This document shows, piece after piece, positions 25,573 through 34,264 of a stretch of 64,000 bases of DNA; the first letter of the stretch is position 1, and every line of letters starts with the position of its first letter. A program made the position numbers and the translations under genes. The DNA is from Vondammii sp040505895. Lineage in GTDB: Bacteria; Pseudomonadota; Gammaproteobacteria; Chromatiales; Chromatiaceae. The notes below the pieces were generated by a model that worked only from the letters and a program-made list of their open reading frames with translations, had not been told where the DNA came from and searched no databases. Where the stretch lies: contig JBEVXU010000013.1 of the NCBI GenBank assembly GCA_040505895.1, positions 1 to 64,000 of the forward strand, given 5' to 3'.

Positions 25573-25701
25573 ATTTATATAAAGTTTTACTTTTAAAGTA
25601 GATGTTATCTATTTGTAATAAAAGACTATTATTATGTGTTATGCAAAGGTGTCAGATACTCGCAGGGTGCGATCGGCTCAACGCATTGCGCAGTACAACA
25701 G

Positions 25702-26568
25702 TCAGGTTGGATGATCTCCCCAACCCAGCTTCGCACGCAGTATATTGAAGTGATCGTGGTCATGAGGATGCAGTAGCCGTACAAGATGTGGGTGCTTGCG
25801 GATAATGATCTCCCTGCTTTTGAGCGGCAGACAGGTCTGCCCATCGCTGGTGACACGGAAATGGTCAGTATCGATATTGGGACTGACTCGTACTTCGATT
25901 GTACTGTCACCACTGACAACGACCGGCCGATTGCTCAAGGTGTGGGGGCAGATAGGTACCAGCACTATGGCATTGAGACTGGGATGGAGTAGAGGGCCGC
26001 CGCCGGAGAGAGCATAGGCGGTGGACCCTGTGGGTGTAGAGATTATCACTCCGTCGGAGCGTTGTGCATCGACAAAACTTCCATCGATATAGACCTCAAA
26101 CTCTATCATTCGGGCACTGTTCCACTTATGGATCACCACATCATTAAGGGCGGTGTAGAAGGTGCCGTCTACCTCTGCGGTGAGTAGGAAACGTTGCTCC
26201 TCTTCGTAGTGACCGGTGAGTATCTGCTTTATGGCTCTTCGCATCTCATTCGGGGAGATATCGGTCAGAAAGCCGAGACGGCCCAGGTTGACGCCAAGCA
26301 GAGGGATGTCGTAGTCGGCGAGGGAGCGGGCGCTGTGCAGAAGCGTACCGTCACCACCCACTACAATGGCCAGGTCGCAGCTACTGCCGATTTCATCCAG
26401 AGTGGCCCTATTTAGAGTTAGCTCCGTAAGGCGCAGGGCGGTCTCCTCCTCCAACAAGACATCATGCCCAAGATCAAGTAGAAACCGGCTCAGTTTGACC
26501 AGTGTCTCCTGGGGTGTGGCGTCGCCGTGTCTACCTATCAGTCCTACTTTGTGGAATTTTTCTGGCAT
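25702..26568 (-). CDS. nadK: NAD kinase
   Basis: 288 residues from MPEKFHKVGLIGR. It phosphorylates NAD to NADP. The GGDGTLLHSARSL motif (ATP/NAD site), NLGRLGFLTDI, and SDGVIISTPTGSTAYALSGG with GGPLLHP further on are all diagnostic. The longest frame starts 63 bases earlier, but that extension is unlike homologues. It is upstream of recN on the same strand and divergent from hrcA, an arrangement common in gammaproteobacteria. Confidence 0.96.
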   Translation of the reverse strand: MPEKFHKVGLIGRHGDATPQETLVKLSRFLLDLGHDVLLEEETALRLTELTLNRATLDEIGSSCDLAIVVGGDGTLLHSARSLADYDIPLLGVNLGRLGFLTDISPNEMRRAIKQILTGHYEEEQRFLLTAEVDGTFYTALNDVVIHKWNSARMIEFEVYIDGSFVDAQRSDGVIISTPTGSTAYALSGGGPLLHPSLNAIVLVPICPHTLSNRPVVVSGDSTIEVRVSPNIDTDHFRVTSDGQTCLPLKSREIIIRKHPHLVRLLHPHDHDHFNILRAKLGWGDHPT

Positions 26569-26659
26569 GGCTTTGATTATGCTTATTAGTGGTGATGAAT
26601 CAAAATTACCACGGAGGAAATGGCCCGCCAACTGTTATCTTTGGTTAGTTGATGATAGC

Positions 26660-26688
26660 TTGACAGCTTAACGGTCGAAAATGATAAT
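26660..26688 (+). promoter_or_regulatory. Sigma-70 promoter for hrcA
   Basis: Perfect -35 TTGACA (26660-26665) and -10 GATAAT (26683-26688) separated by 17 bp, in the nadK-hrcA divergent gap. It would give a leader of about 155 bases before hrcA. No CIRCE element overlaps it. Confidence 0.65.
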
Positions 26689-26850
26689 TTCCGGTCCCCG
26701 GCTCTCAAAATAAGACGCGTCGGCTGGACCATTTTTACAGTATCAGGCTTTGGTCTTTCCAGCAGGGGGAGGTAGAACTCTCTTCATTAGGAACCCGGTA
26801 AAAGAGTATTTTTGCCCAGTGGTCTGAGTAGTTTCATCCGAGGTTGGCAG

Positions 26851-27906
26851 GTGACAGAGACAAAAGGGCTGAGTGGAGGAAGCGTCAACGAGCGAGCGCA
26901 GTACTTTCTAAAAGTGCTGATCGAACGCTATATAAAGGACGGTGAGCCGGTGGGATCCCGCACTCTGGCTCGTGATTCCGGTCTCGACCTCAGTCCTGCA
27001 ACCATCCGAAATGTAATGTCGGACCTGGAAGAGTTGGGACTGGTGGTCTCCCCCCACACTTCGGCAGGACGTATACCCACCGCCTCCGGCTACCGCATGT
27101 TCGTTGACTCCCTTGTTACCCTTCGACCACTGGAAGTTAATCAGGTCAAGCAGCTGCAGCACCAGCTGGAAGGTGAGGGGGATTCAAAAATTCTGGTGGA
27201 ATCCGCCTCCAAACTGCTCTCCGGTTTGACGCAGATGGCCGGTGTGGTGATGATGCCGCGCCGGGAGCAGGTGATCTTTCGACAGATCGAGTTTCTACCG
27301 CTCTCAGGAAGTCGCGTCTTGGCAATTCTGGTGACTCGCGAGGGCGAGGTGCATAACCGTATCGTTGAGACGAGTAAAAACTACTCAGCCTCCGAGCTGG
27401 AGCAGGCGGCCAACCTGCTTAACCAACATTACGCCGGTGAAGGGCTGGAAGAGATGCATCGACGACTGGTGTCGGATATGCGGGAGACCAAGAGTAGTAT
27501 GGATCGGATCATGGCCCGTGCCCTGGAGATGGCAGAGCAGGTGATAGACAGTACCAACAGCAGTAGTGACTATGTCATGGCCGGTCAGACCAACCTAATG
27601 GGGTTTAATGAATTCACTCAGGTGGAGCATCTGCGGGAGCTGTTCGACTCATTTTCAGAGAAACATCAACTGCTGCAGCTGCTCGATGCATCGATGCAGG
27701 CCAAGGGGGTTCAGCTGTTTATCGGAGAGGAGTCCGGCTATAAAACCCTGGATCAGTGCAGCCTGGTTACAGCCCCCTACGGCAACGACGATCAGGTGGC
27801 GGGTGTGCTGGGCGTGGTTGGTCCCACCCGCATGGCTTATGATCGGGTCATTCCTATCGTCGATATTACTGCAAAAATACTTGGTGCGGCCTTGAAATCC
27901 CGTTAA
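26851..27906 (+). CDS. hrcA: Heat-inducible transcription repressor HrcA
   Basis: About 351 residues. The N-terminal winged helix (NERAQYFLKVLIERYIKDGE, then PVGSRTLARDSGLDLSPATI RNVMSDLEELGLV) and SPHTSAGRIPTASGYRMFVD are signatures of HrcA. GTG 26851 has a CGAGG site seven bases upstream and is preferred over the upstream start at 26812. HrcA represses groE or dnaK operons through CIRCE sites in many bacteria. None was seen in this window, so its operator here is probably elsewhere. It heads the hrcA-grpE-dnaK-dnaJ cluster. Confidence 0.95.
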   Translation: MTETKGLSGGSVNERAQYFLKVLIERYIKDGEPVGSRTLARDSGLDLSPATIRNVMSDLEELGLVVSPHTSAGRIPTASGYRMFVDSLVTLRPLEVNQVKQLQHQLEGEGDSKILVESASKLLSGLTQMAGVVMMPRREQVIFRQIEFLPLSGSRVLAILVTREGEVHNRIVETSKNYSASELEQAANLLNQHYAGEGLEEMHRRLVSDMRETKSSMDRIMARALEMAEQVIDSTNSSSDYVMAGQTNLMGFNEFTQVEHLRELFDSFSEKHQLLQLLDASMQAKGVQLFIGEESGYKTLDQCSLVTAPYGNDDQVAGVLGVVGPTRMAYDRVIPIVDITAKILGAALKSR

Positions 27907-28016
27907 CCACCCCCAACTTGTGGTTGTTCATTTAACTACGGCACTCCGGAATTGCCCAGTGAGAGCCCATGATTGTCCAAATATCACGTTTTTTACAGAG
28001 AGCTCGAGGAAGAATA

Positions 28017-28598
28017 ATGTCAAAAGATCAGGAGGTAACCGCAGAGGAGGCCGAGGTCGAGGCCCCTGAAACAGTTGACCAGGAGACCGAGGCCGCAGAG
28101 CAGGCGCCCGAATCCATGGAGGCTCTCTCATCTGAAGAGCTGGTCCTGATGTTGGAAGATGCGCGCAGCAAGGCCGACGAACACTGGAATCAGTTGATCC
28201 GCAGCAAAGCTGAAATGGACAATCTGCGCAAGCGCCAGGAGCGCGATCTGGAAAATGCCCACAAATATGCCCTGGAACGTTTTGTCAATGAACTGTTGCC
28301 GGTGCGCGACAGCATGGAGTTGGGACTGCTCGCCTCCCAGGGTGAAAATGCTGATGTAGAGAAACTGCGCGAGGGTACTGAGCTGACCCTGAAACTGTTT
28401 GGTGATGTGATGGAGAAGTTCAGTGTCCTCCAGATTAATCCCGAAGGTGAGCCGTTCAATCCGGAACTGCATCAGGCGATGACCATGATCCCACGGGATG
28501 ATGTCCCCCCCAACACCGTCGTAACGGTAGTTCAGAAGGGATATAGCCTCAATGGACGCCTTGTGAGGCCTGCGATGGTGATGGTCTCTCAGGGGTAA
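28017..28598 (+). CDS. grpE: Nucleotide exchange factor GrpE
   Basis: 193 residues from MSKDQEVTAEEAEVEAPE, with GAGGA six bases upstream. The acidic disordered N-terminus is followed by the long dimer coiled coil (SKAEMDNLRKRQERDLENAH) and the beta domain (NPEGEPFNPELHQAMTMIP). It releases ADP from DnaK. It lies between hrcA and dnaK. Confidence 0.97.
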   Translation: MSKDQEVTAEEAEVEAPETVDQETEAAEQAPESMEALSSEELVLMLEDARSKADEHWNQLIRSKAEMDNLRKRQERDLENAHKYALERFVNELLPVRDSMELGLLASQGENADVEKLREGTELTLKLFGDVMEKFSVLQINPEGEPFNPELHQAMTMIPRDDVPPNTVVTVVQKGYSLNGRLVRPAMVMVSQG

Positions 28599-28620
28599 GC
28601 ATTAAAAGTAGACCAACAGG

Positions 28621-28649
28621 CTTGAATAAGCGGGCGTAACACCCCATCT
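28621..28649 (+). promoter_or_regulatory. Sigma-32 (heat-shock) promoter for dnaK
   Basis: CTTGAAT (28621-28627), a 14-bp spacer and CCCCATCT (28642-28649). This matches the RpoH consensus CTTGAAA-N(11-16)-CCCCATNT with one mismatch in the -35 box. It lies 60 bases before the dnaK start, so dnaK-dnaJ can be induced independently of hrcA-grpE. Confidence 0.85.
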
Positions 28650-28708
28650 GCACAATAACCCGAATTATTTTAAGAATTAAAGATTTACCAGACTGGAGAT
28701 ACCTGAAA

Positions 28709-30643
28709 ATGGGAAAAATCATCGGAATCGACCTGGGCACCACCAACTCCTGCGTAGCAGTGATGGAAGGTGACCAAACCCGCGTTATCGAAAACAGCGA
28801 AGGCGATCGCACTACCCCCTCAATTGTCGCTTTCGGTAGTGACGGCGAGATACTGGTCGGTCAGTCTGCAAAACGCCAGGCAGTAACCAACCCTACAAAC
28901 ACGTTGTATGCCATCAAACGCCTGATCGGCCGTCGTTTCGAAGACGATGTGGTACAGCGTGATATCAGCATGGTGCCTTACAAGATCGTCAAAGCGGACA
29001 ACGGTGATGCTTGGGTTGAGGCCAACGGCAAGAAGATGGCCGCCCCCGAGGTTTCCGCCAAAATTCTCCAGAAGATGAAGAAGACTGCTGAGGATTATCT
29101 TGGCGAAGATGTGACGGAAGCGGTGATTACCGTTCCCGCCTATTTCAACGACTCCCAGCGTCAGGCAACAAAAGATGCCGGTCGTATTGCCGGTCTGGAT
29201 GTAAAGCGTATCATCAACGAGCCTACCGCCGCGGCCTTGGCCTACGGCATGGACAAGAAACGCGGTGATCAGAAACTGGCAGTCTACGACCTTGGCGGTG
29301 GTACCTTCGATATCTCCATCATTGAGATCGCTGAGATCGATGGTGAACACCAGTTTGAAGTGCTCTCCACCAACGGTGATACCTTCCTCGGTGGCGAGGA
29401 TTTCGATATGCGGATTATCGATTTCCTGGTGGAAGAGTTTAAAAAGGAACAGGGCTTCGATCTACGTAATGATCCCCTGGCCCTGCAGCGGCTGAAAGAG
29501 GGTGCGGAGAAAGCGAAGATCGAGCTCTCATCCGGTCAGCAGACCGACATCAATCTACCCTACATTACCGCTGATGCCACCGGTCCCAAACATCTCAACA
29601 TCAAGCTGACCCGCTCCAAGCTGGAAGCACTGGTTGAAGAGCTGGTCACCCGTACCATCGATCCCTGCAAAACGGCCCTTAATGATGCGGGCCTGGATGC
29701 GGATGAGATTGACGAAGTGATCCTGGTAGGTGGCCAGAGCCGTATGCCCAAGGTGCAGGAATTGGTCGAGAAGTTCTTCGGCAAAGCGCCTCGCAAAGAC
29801 GTCAACCCGGATGAAGCTGTGGCCATCGGTGCTGCAGTTCAGGGCGGCGTACTTGGCGGTGAAGTAAAAGATGTATTGCTTCTTGACGTTACTCCACTCT
29901 CACTCGGTATTGAGACCATGGGTGGCGTGATGACCAAGCTGATTGATAAGAACACCACCATTCCTACCAATGCCAGTCAGGTATTCTCGACGGCCGATGA
30001 CAATCAGACGGCGGTTACCGTCCATGTGCTTCAAGGTGAACGTGAGCAGGCGTCCGCCAACAAATCACTGGGTCGTTTCGATCTGACCGACATCCCTCCG
30101 GCCCCTCGCGGTATGCCACAGATTGAGGTGAGCTTCGATATTGATGCCAACGGTATTCTTCATGTCTCTGCTAAAGATAAGGCAACAGGCAAGGAGCAGT
30201 CGATTATCATCAAGGCCTCCTCCGGCCTCAGCGATGATGAAGTCGACCGCATGATCAAAGATGCAGAAGCCAATGCCGATGAAGACCGTAAATTCCAGGA
30301 ATTGGTACTGGTTCGTAACCAGGCTGATAGCATGATCCACGCCATCAAGAAGTCGATGGAAGAGCTGGGTGATGACAAGCTGGAAGAAGGCGAAAAGGAG
30401 TCTATCGAGGCCGCCATCAAGGATCTCGAAGAGGCGCTGAATGGTGATGACAAGGATGATATAGAAGCCAAGACCAAGACCCTTACCGATGCTTCAGCCA
30501 AGATGGCCGAGCGCCTCTATGCCGATAAGGGTAGTGATGCTGAAGCCGCTGCTGCCGCTGCGGGTGCGGGTGAAGGCGACTCTTCCGGTGCCGATGACGA
30601 TGTCATCGATGCTGAGTTTGAAGAGGTTAAAAACGATAAGTAA
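28709..30643 (+). CDS. dnaK: Chaperone DnaK (Hsp70)
   Basis: A 644-residue Hsp70. The ATPase domain begins IIGIDLGTTNSCVAVMEGD and includes YDLGGGTFDISIIEI and VGGQSRMPKVQE. The linker DVLLLDVTPLSLGIET leads into the substrate-binding domain, and the C-terminus ends in the acidic DDDVIDAEFEEV tail that contacts J-proteins. It folds and disaggregates proteins with DnaJ and GrpE, encoded on either side. Full length, no defect seen. Confidence 0.99.
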   Translation: MGKIIGIDLGTTNSCVAVMEGDQTRVIENSEGDRTTPSIVAFGSDGEILVGQSAKRQAVTNPTNTLYAIKRLIGRRFEDDVVQRDISMVPYKIVKADNGDAWVEANGKKMAAPEVSAKILQKMKKTAEDYLGEDVTEAVITVPAYFNDSQRQATKDAGRIAGLDVKRIINEPTAAALAYGMDKKRGDQKLAVYDLGGGTFDISIIEIAEIDGEHQFEVLSTNGDTFLGGEDFDMRIIDFLVEEFKKEQGFDLRNDPLALQRLKEGAEKAKIELSSGQQTDINLPYITADATGPKHLNIKLTRSKLEALVEELVTRTIDPCKTALNDAGLDADEIDEVILVGGQSRMPKVQELVEKFFGKAPRKDVNPDEAVAIGAAVQGGVLGGEVKDVLLLDVTPLSLGIETMGGVMTKLIDKNTTIPTNASQVFSTADDNQTAVTVHVLQGEREQASANKSLGRFDLTDIPPAPRGMPQIEVSFDIDANGILHVSAKDKATGKEQSIIIKASSGLSDDEVDRMIKDAEANADEDRKFQELVLVRNQADSMIHAIKKSMEELGDDKLEEGEKESIEAAIKDLEEALNGDDKDDIEAKTKTLTDASAKMAERLYADKGSDAEAAAAAAGAGEGDSSGADDDVIDAEFEEVKNDK

Positions 30644-30760
30644 GCAGGAATCCAACGGGCGATCAACGCCCGCTTAACAACCACAAAAGCGTGGGGGTGT
30701 GGAGAGTGAGTAATACTTTCTGTGCTTTCACGCTTTGATGGTTTGCGAAATAGATCAACT

Positions 30761-31900
30761 ATGTCGAAGCGTGACTATTACGAAGTTCTGGGTGTAAGCA
30801 AGAATGCCAGCGAGGCCGAGCTTAAAAAGGCCTATCGCCGATTGGCAATGAAACATCACCCTGATAGAAATACCGGTGACCAGGCAAAAGATGCCGAGAA
30901 GCACTTCAAAGAGGTCAAAGAGGCCTATGAAGTGCTCTCTGATGCCCAAAAACGAACCGCCTATGACCAGTTTGGTCATGCCGGAGTCGACCCTTCCATG
31001 GGCGCCGGTCGTGGCCCCGGGGGTGATGGCGGTTTCAGTGATGTGTTCAGTGATGTCTTTGGTGATATTTTCGGTGGTGCCGGCAGGGGTGGCGGCCCCA
31101 GAGTCCATCGTGGTGCCGATTTGCGCTACAACCTGCAGGTCACCCTGGAGGAGGCCGTAACGGGCACCAAGGCCAAGATTCGCATCCCGACAATGGTGAA
31201 GTGCAATCCATGTAATGGTACGGGTGCCAGAAAAGGCTCTAAGCCAAAAACCTGTGATACCTGCGGTGGTCACGGTCAGGTGCGTATGCAGCAGGGCTTT
31301 TTCTCTGTGCAGCAGACATGCCCAAGCTGTCGTGGTAAGGGATCAATGATTGATGATCCTTGTCCTGCCTGCCGTGGTGCAGGCCGGGTACAGGAGCACA
31401 AGACACTCACAGTGAATGTTCCCGCCGGCGTTGATAACGGCGACCGCATCCGTCTAAGTGGAGAGGGAGAAGCGGGAGATAGTGGTGGGCCTTCCGGCGA
31501 CCTCTACGTACAGATCGCGGTCAAGGAGCACGCGATCTTCAGTCGCGAAGAGAACAACCTCTACAGCGAGGTACCTATTGGTTTTGTTAAAGCGGCCCTG
31601 GGTGGAGAACTCGAAGTACCGACTTTAGATGGCAAAGTGGTATTGAAGATACCCATGGGTACACAATCCGGCAAACTGTTCAGAATGCGTGGTAAGGGTG
31701 TCAAACCGGTACGTGGCGGCCCTGTGGGTGATCTGCTCTGCCGAGTGACAGTGGAGACGCCGGTAAACCTGACAGATAAGCAGAGGGATCTTCTGAAGAA
31801 GTTTGACGTTACCATGAAGGGTACCGGTGCCAAACACAGCCCCCAGTCTTCAAATTGGATGGATGGTGTGAAGAAATTTTTTGAAGGTATGGGGTTTTAG
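30761..31900 (+). CDS. dnaJ: Chaperone DnaJ (Hsp40)
   Basis: 379 residues from MSKRDYYEVLGVSKNASEAE. The J domain carries HPD (KHHPDRNTG). It is followed by a Gly/Phe-rich region, four CxxCxGxG-type zinc repeats (CNPCNGTG, CDTCGGHG, CPSCRGKG, CPACRGAG) and the C-terminal substrate domains. It delivers substrates to DnaK and stimulates its ATPase. The start is set by the J domain; the longer frame at 30722 adds 13 unrelated residues. Confidence 0.98.
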   Translation: MSKRDYYEVLGVSKNASEAELKKAYRRLAMKHHPDRNTGDQAKDAEKHFKEVKEAYEVLSDAQKRTAYDQFGHAGVDPSMGAGRGPGGDGGFSDVFSDVFGDIFGGAGRGGGPRVHRGADLRYNLQVTLEEAVTGTKAKIRIPTMVKCNPCNGTGARKGSKPKTCDTCGGHGQVRMQQGFFSVQQTCPSCRGKGSMIDDPCPACRGAGRVQEHKTLTVNVPAGVDNGDRIRLSGEGEAGDSGGPSGDLYVQIAVKEHAIFSREENNLYSEVPIGFVKAALGGELEVPTLDGKVVLKIPMGTQSGKLFRMRGKGVKPVRGGPVGDLLCRVTVETPVNLTDKQRDLLKKFDVTMKGTGAKHSPQSSNWMDGVKKFFEGMGF

Positions 31901-31906
31901 AAAAAA

Positions 31907-32026
31907 GTTGTCAGTTAGCAGTTGTCAGTGGTGGTAACTGTTGAGAAAAAGCTGAGCTTCTCACCATACTACCCGATATTATTTCTGACAACTGACAACT
32001 GACAACTGACAACTGACAACTGTCAG
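31907..32026. repeat. CTGACAA heptad repeats forming an inverted repeat
   Basis: Five exact tandem CTGACAA copies (31985-32019) followed by CTGTCAG. About 60 bp earlier (31907-31929) is the complementary GTTGTCAGTTAGCAGTTGTC. The transcript could form a long hairpin between dnaJ and dapB. No gene is present here. Confidence 0.8.
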
Positions 32027-32080
32027 GGTGCATAAAACTATCCGCTCTGTAAGTGGTATTTGATTTCAAGGTAAAACAAT

Positions 32081-32884
32081 ATGGTTCGTATAGCTGTGGT
32101 TGGTGCCGCCGGGCGTATGGGTAAGTCGCTGATCCAGGCGATTAATGATGGTGAAGGGATGGTGCTGGGCGCCGCCACTGAAAGAGCGGAGAGCAGTCTC
32201 GTCGGTTGTGATGCCGGTGAATTGGCCGCTGTCGGTAACTTGGGTGTCACCGTTACAGACTCCCTGGAGAAGGTAATAGATGACTTTGACGTAGTCATCG
32301 ATTTTACCGCTCCTGTTGCCACAATGGCTCACTTGGCAATCTGTCGTGCTAACGGCAAGCGTATGGTCATAGGTACTACCGGGCTCGATGATGAGCAGAA
32401 AGAGGTTTTGAACAGTGCCGCTGATGAAATCGGTGTTGTTTTTGCCCCCAATATGAGCGTTGGCGTCAATCTCTGTTTCAAACTGCTCGATATTGCTGCT
32501 CGGGTAATGGGTGATATGGCCGACATCGAGGTGATAGAAGCCCATCATCGTCACAAGGTCGATGCCCCCTCAGGTACCGCGCTGAGAATGGGTGAAGTGG
32601 TGGCCGAAGCGCTGAAGCGTGATCTCAAGGAGTGTGCGGTATATGGCCGTGAAGGAAACACCGGTGAGCGTGACCCCAAAACCATCGGTTTTGAAACGAT
32701 CCGAGCGGGAGACATCGTCGGTGATCACACCGTACTTTTTGCCACCACCGGTGAAAGGGTGGAGATCACCCACAAGGCCTCCAGCCGCATGACCTTTGCC
32801 AACGGTGCCGCTCGCGCCGCCGGCTGGATCTGCCAACGCGATAATGGCCTGTTCGATATGCAGGATGTGCTTAGCCTGCGCTAA
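32081..32884 (+). CDS. dapB: 4-hydroxy-tetrahydrodipicolinate reductase
   Basis: 267 residues of the lysine/diaminopimelate pathway. The N-terminal Rossmann motif VVGAAGRMGKSLIQAI binds NAD(P)H. VIGTTGLDDEQ and the catalytic EAHHRHKVDAPSGTAL segment with its His and Lys are present. It reduces the cyclised product of DapA. It follows dnaJ, from which it is separated by the heptad repeat region. Confidence 0.97.
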   Translation: MVRIAVVGAAGRMGKSLIQAINDGEGMVLGAATERAESSLVGCDAGELAAVGNLGVTVTDSLEKVIDDFDVVIDFTAPVATMAHLAICRANGKRMVIGTTGLDDEQKEVLNSAADEIGVVFAPNMSVGVNLCFKLLDIAARVMGDMADIEVIEAHHRHKVDAPSGTALRMGEVVAEALKRDLKECAVYGREGNTGERDPKTIGFETIRAGDIVGDHTVLFATTGERVEITHKASSRMTFANGAARAAGWICQRDNGLFDMQDVLSLR

Positions 32885-33226
32885 CTCAGAAACTCAAAAA
32901 GCGGGACTCACGACTGCATGGATGCAGGAGGTAGAGCGACGCAGGAAGCCAAAGCCGAGAGAACGCAAAGATCCGTAGAGGTCGCAATGTAACTTATTGG
33001 TTTTAACACATTACACTGCTCCTGCGGAGTAACGTATTACCAGACGCTCTGCCCCGGGAACAAGGTACTGTGCCACGCAGCAAGGCACGGAATAGCCAGG
33101 TCAGCTAATCTATTGCGGAAGTATAGGCTTTTCTCTGCATCCTCTGCGTTATCTCTGCGCACTCTGCGTCCCGCTTTAAGGGTTATAGATAAGCATCCAA
33201 TTCAATTTTCAATAGACGGAGTACCC
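32885..33226. other. Intergenic region with degenerate repeats, no gene
   Basis: 342 bases without a credible reading frame. It holds a hairpin-plus-tail repeat (32914-32949) also found at 49851-49889. Nearer the next gene is a CTCTGCG-rich stretch (about 33130-33175) of a kind seen scattered in many proteobacterial intergenic regions. Confidence 0.6.
32914..32949 (+). repeat. Dispersed hairpin repeat, copy 1
   Basis: CTGCATGGATGCAG forms a 6-bp stem, followed by GAGGTAGAGCGACGCAGGAA. A second copy inside the MITE at 49851-49889 has CTACATGGATGTAG with the matching tail. The stem base pair differs in a compensatory way (G-C to A-T), which suggests the structure is maintained. Confidence 0.6.
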
Positions 33227-33619
33227 ATGTACGAATTCAATCTTACTCTCAATCAACCCTTCGACCAGGCAATGGAACAGGTACGTAAGGTGTTGATGGA
33301 AAATCAGCTGGGTATCGTCAGCGATGTGGATGTTCAGGCTACCTTCAAGACGAAGATAGACAAGGATATCCCTGCTTACCATATTCTTGGTGCTTGTAAT
33401 CCTAAGCTGGCCGACCGGGTGCTTACTGCTGAGCCCAACGCAGGTGTATTGTTACCCTGTAATCTGATCGTACGTGAGCAGAGTGCTGGTGAGACAGTTG
33501 TCAGTTTCATGGATCCTCAGGCGGTGCTGGGCCTGTCAGGCTCTGCCGAGGTCAAGCAGGTAGCTGACGAGGTGAAGGACAAACTACTCAAAGTTGTCGA
33601 GCAGTTGAAGGAGGCATAA
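33227..33619 (+). CDS. DUF302 family protein
   Basis: 130 residues of the DUF302 fold: NQPFDQAMEQVRKVLMENQL, GIVSDVDVQATFKTKI, ILGACNPKLADRVLTAEPNA and LLPCNLIVRE are all conserved positions of the family. No enzymatic role is established for it. The start is the ATG at 33227 with ACGGAG upstream; the longer frame from 33113 runs through repeat sequence. Proteins of this family are frequent in sulfur-oxidising bacteria. No signal peptide, so probably cytoplasmic. Confidence 0.88.
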   Translation: MYEFNLTLNQPFDQAMEQVRKVLMENQLGIVSDVDVQATFKTKIDKDIPAYHILGACNPKLADRVLTAEPNAGVLLPCNLIVREQSAGETVVSFMDPQAVLGLSGSAEVKQVADEVKDKLLKVVEQLKEA

Positions 33620-33706
33620 CACCCTACGGCTGTAGGTTCTCTTTCAAGGGGATGAACCAAGCCAGCCTCTACGAACTACACTTCCACTACGGCCGGGAGA
33701 CAGCTT

Positions 33707-34180
33707 GTGCTCAGGAGTTCTTTCTCCATCTTTCTAATCACCCTTATCTTGTTGCTGACAGGCTGCAGCGAAGAGGTGACCTCCCCTGAGGCGCAAATCA
33801 GGGCCATGCTTGCCGCGGGTGAAGTGGCGGTGGAGTCCCGCTCTGTCACCGAATCCACTGCTTTTGTCTCTGAACAGTATCAGGATGAGAGTGGGCGGCA
33901 TCGTAAGGACATTATGCGCCTGCTCACAGGCTATTTCCTGACGCACCAGAAGGTCCATCTGCTGGTTCAGGTTAATCGAATCACACTGACTGACGACGCC
34001 AGGGCTGAAGTGACCCTGTTTGCCGCTGTTGCCGGACGACCGGAAAGTTCACTGGAACAGCTCTTTGCGCTACGTGCCGATCTGGTTCGTTTCGACCTGA
34101 AGCTAGAAAAAGAGGGTAGTGAGTGGCTCGTCCACTCCAGCCATTGGCGACGTGCCCGGCAGTCAGATTTTATGGAATAA
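33707..34180 (+). CDS. Putative lipoprotein
   Basis: 157 residues from a GTG start. A hydrophobic signal with lipobox LLLTGC (FLITLILLLTGCSEEVTSPE) predicts a lipid-anchored protein. The mature part has a helical stretch then a beta-rich NTF2/SnoaL-like look (MLAAGEVAVESRS ... EKEGSEWLVHSSHWRRA). Family not recognised. It stands alone between the DUF302 gene and fliK. Confidence 0.75.
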   Translation: MLRSSFSIFLITLILLLTGCSEEVTSPEAQIRAMLAAGEVAVESRSVTESTAFVSEQYQDESGRHRKDIMRLLTGYFLTHQKVHLLVQVNRITLTDDARAEVTLFAAVAGRPESSLEQLFALRADLVRFDLKLEKEGSEWLVHSSHWRRARQSDFME

Positions 34181-34264
34181 CCACCGTCCCATTACTGTTT
34201 CGATAGATTTGGCATCAGTGTTGCACTATTTGATGCAGCAACCTTTTCTATCGAGGGGCGATAA

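Noticed and set aside
25573..25701. LexA (SOS) box upstream of recN
   Set aside because: Expected from other species, but no CTG-N10-CAG palindrome is present in the upstream region.
26569..28708. CIRCE element for HrcA control
   Set aside because: No TTAGCACTC-N9-GAGTGCTAA inverted repeat seen by eye near hrcA, grpE or dnaK.
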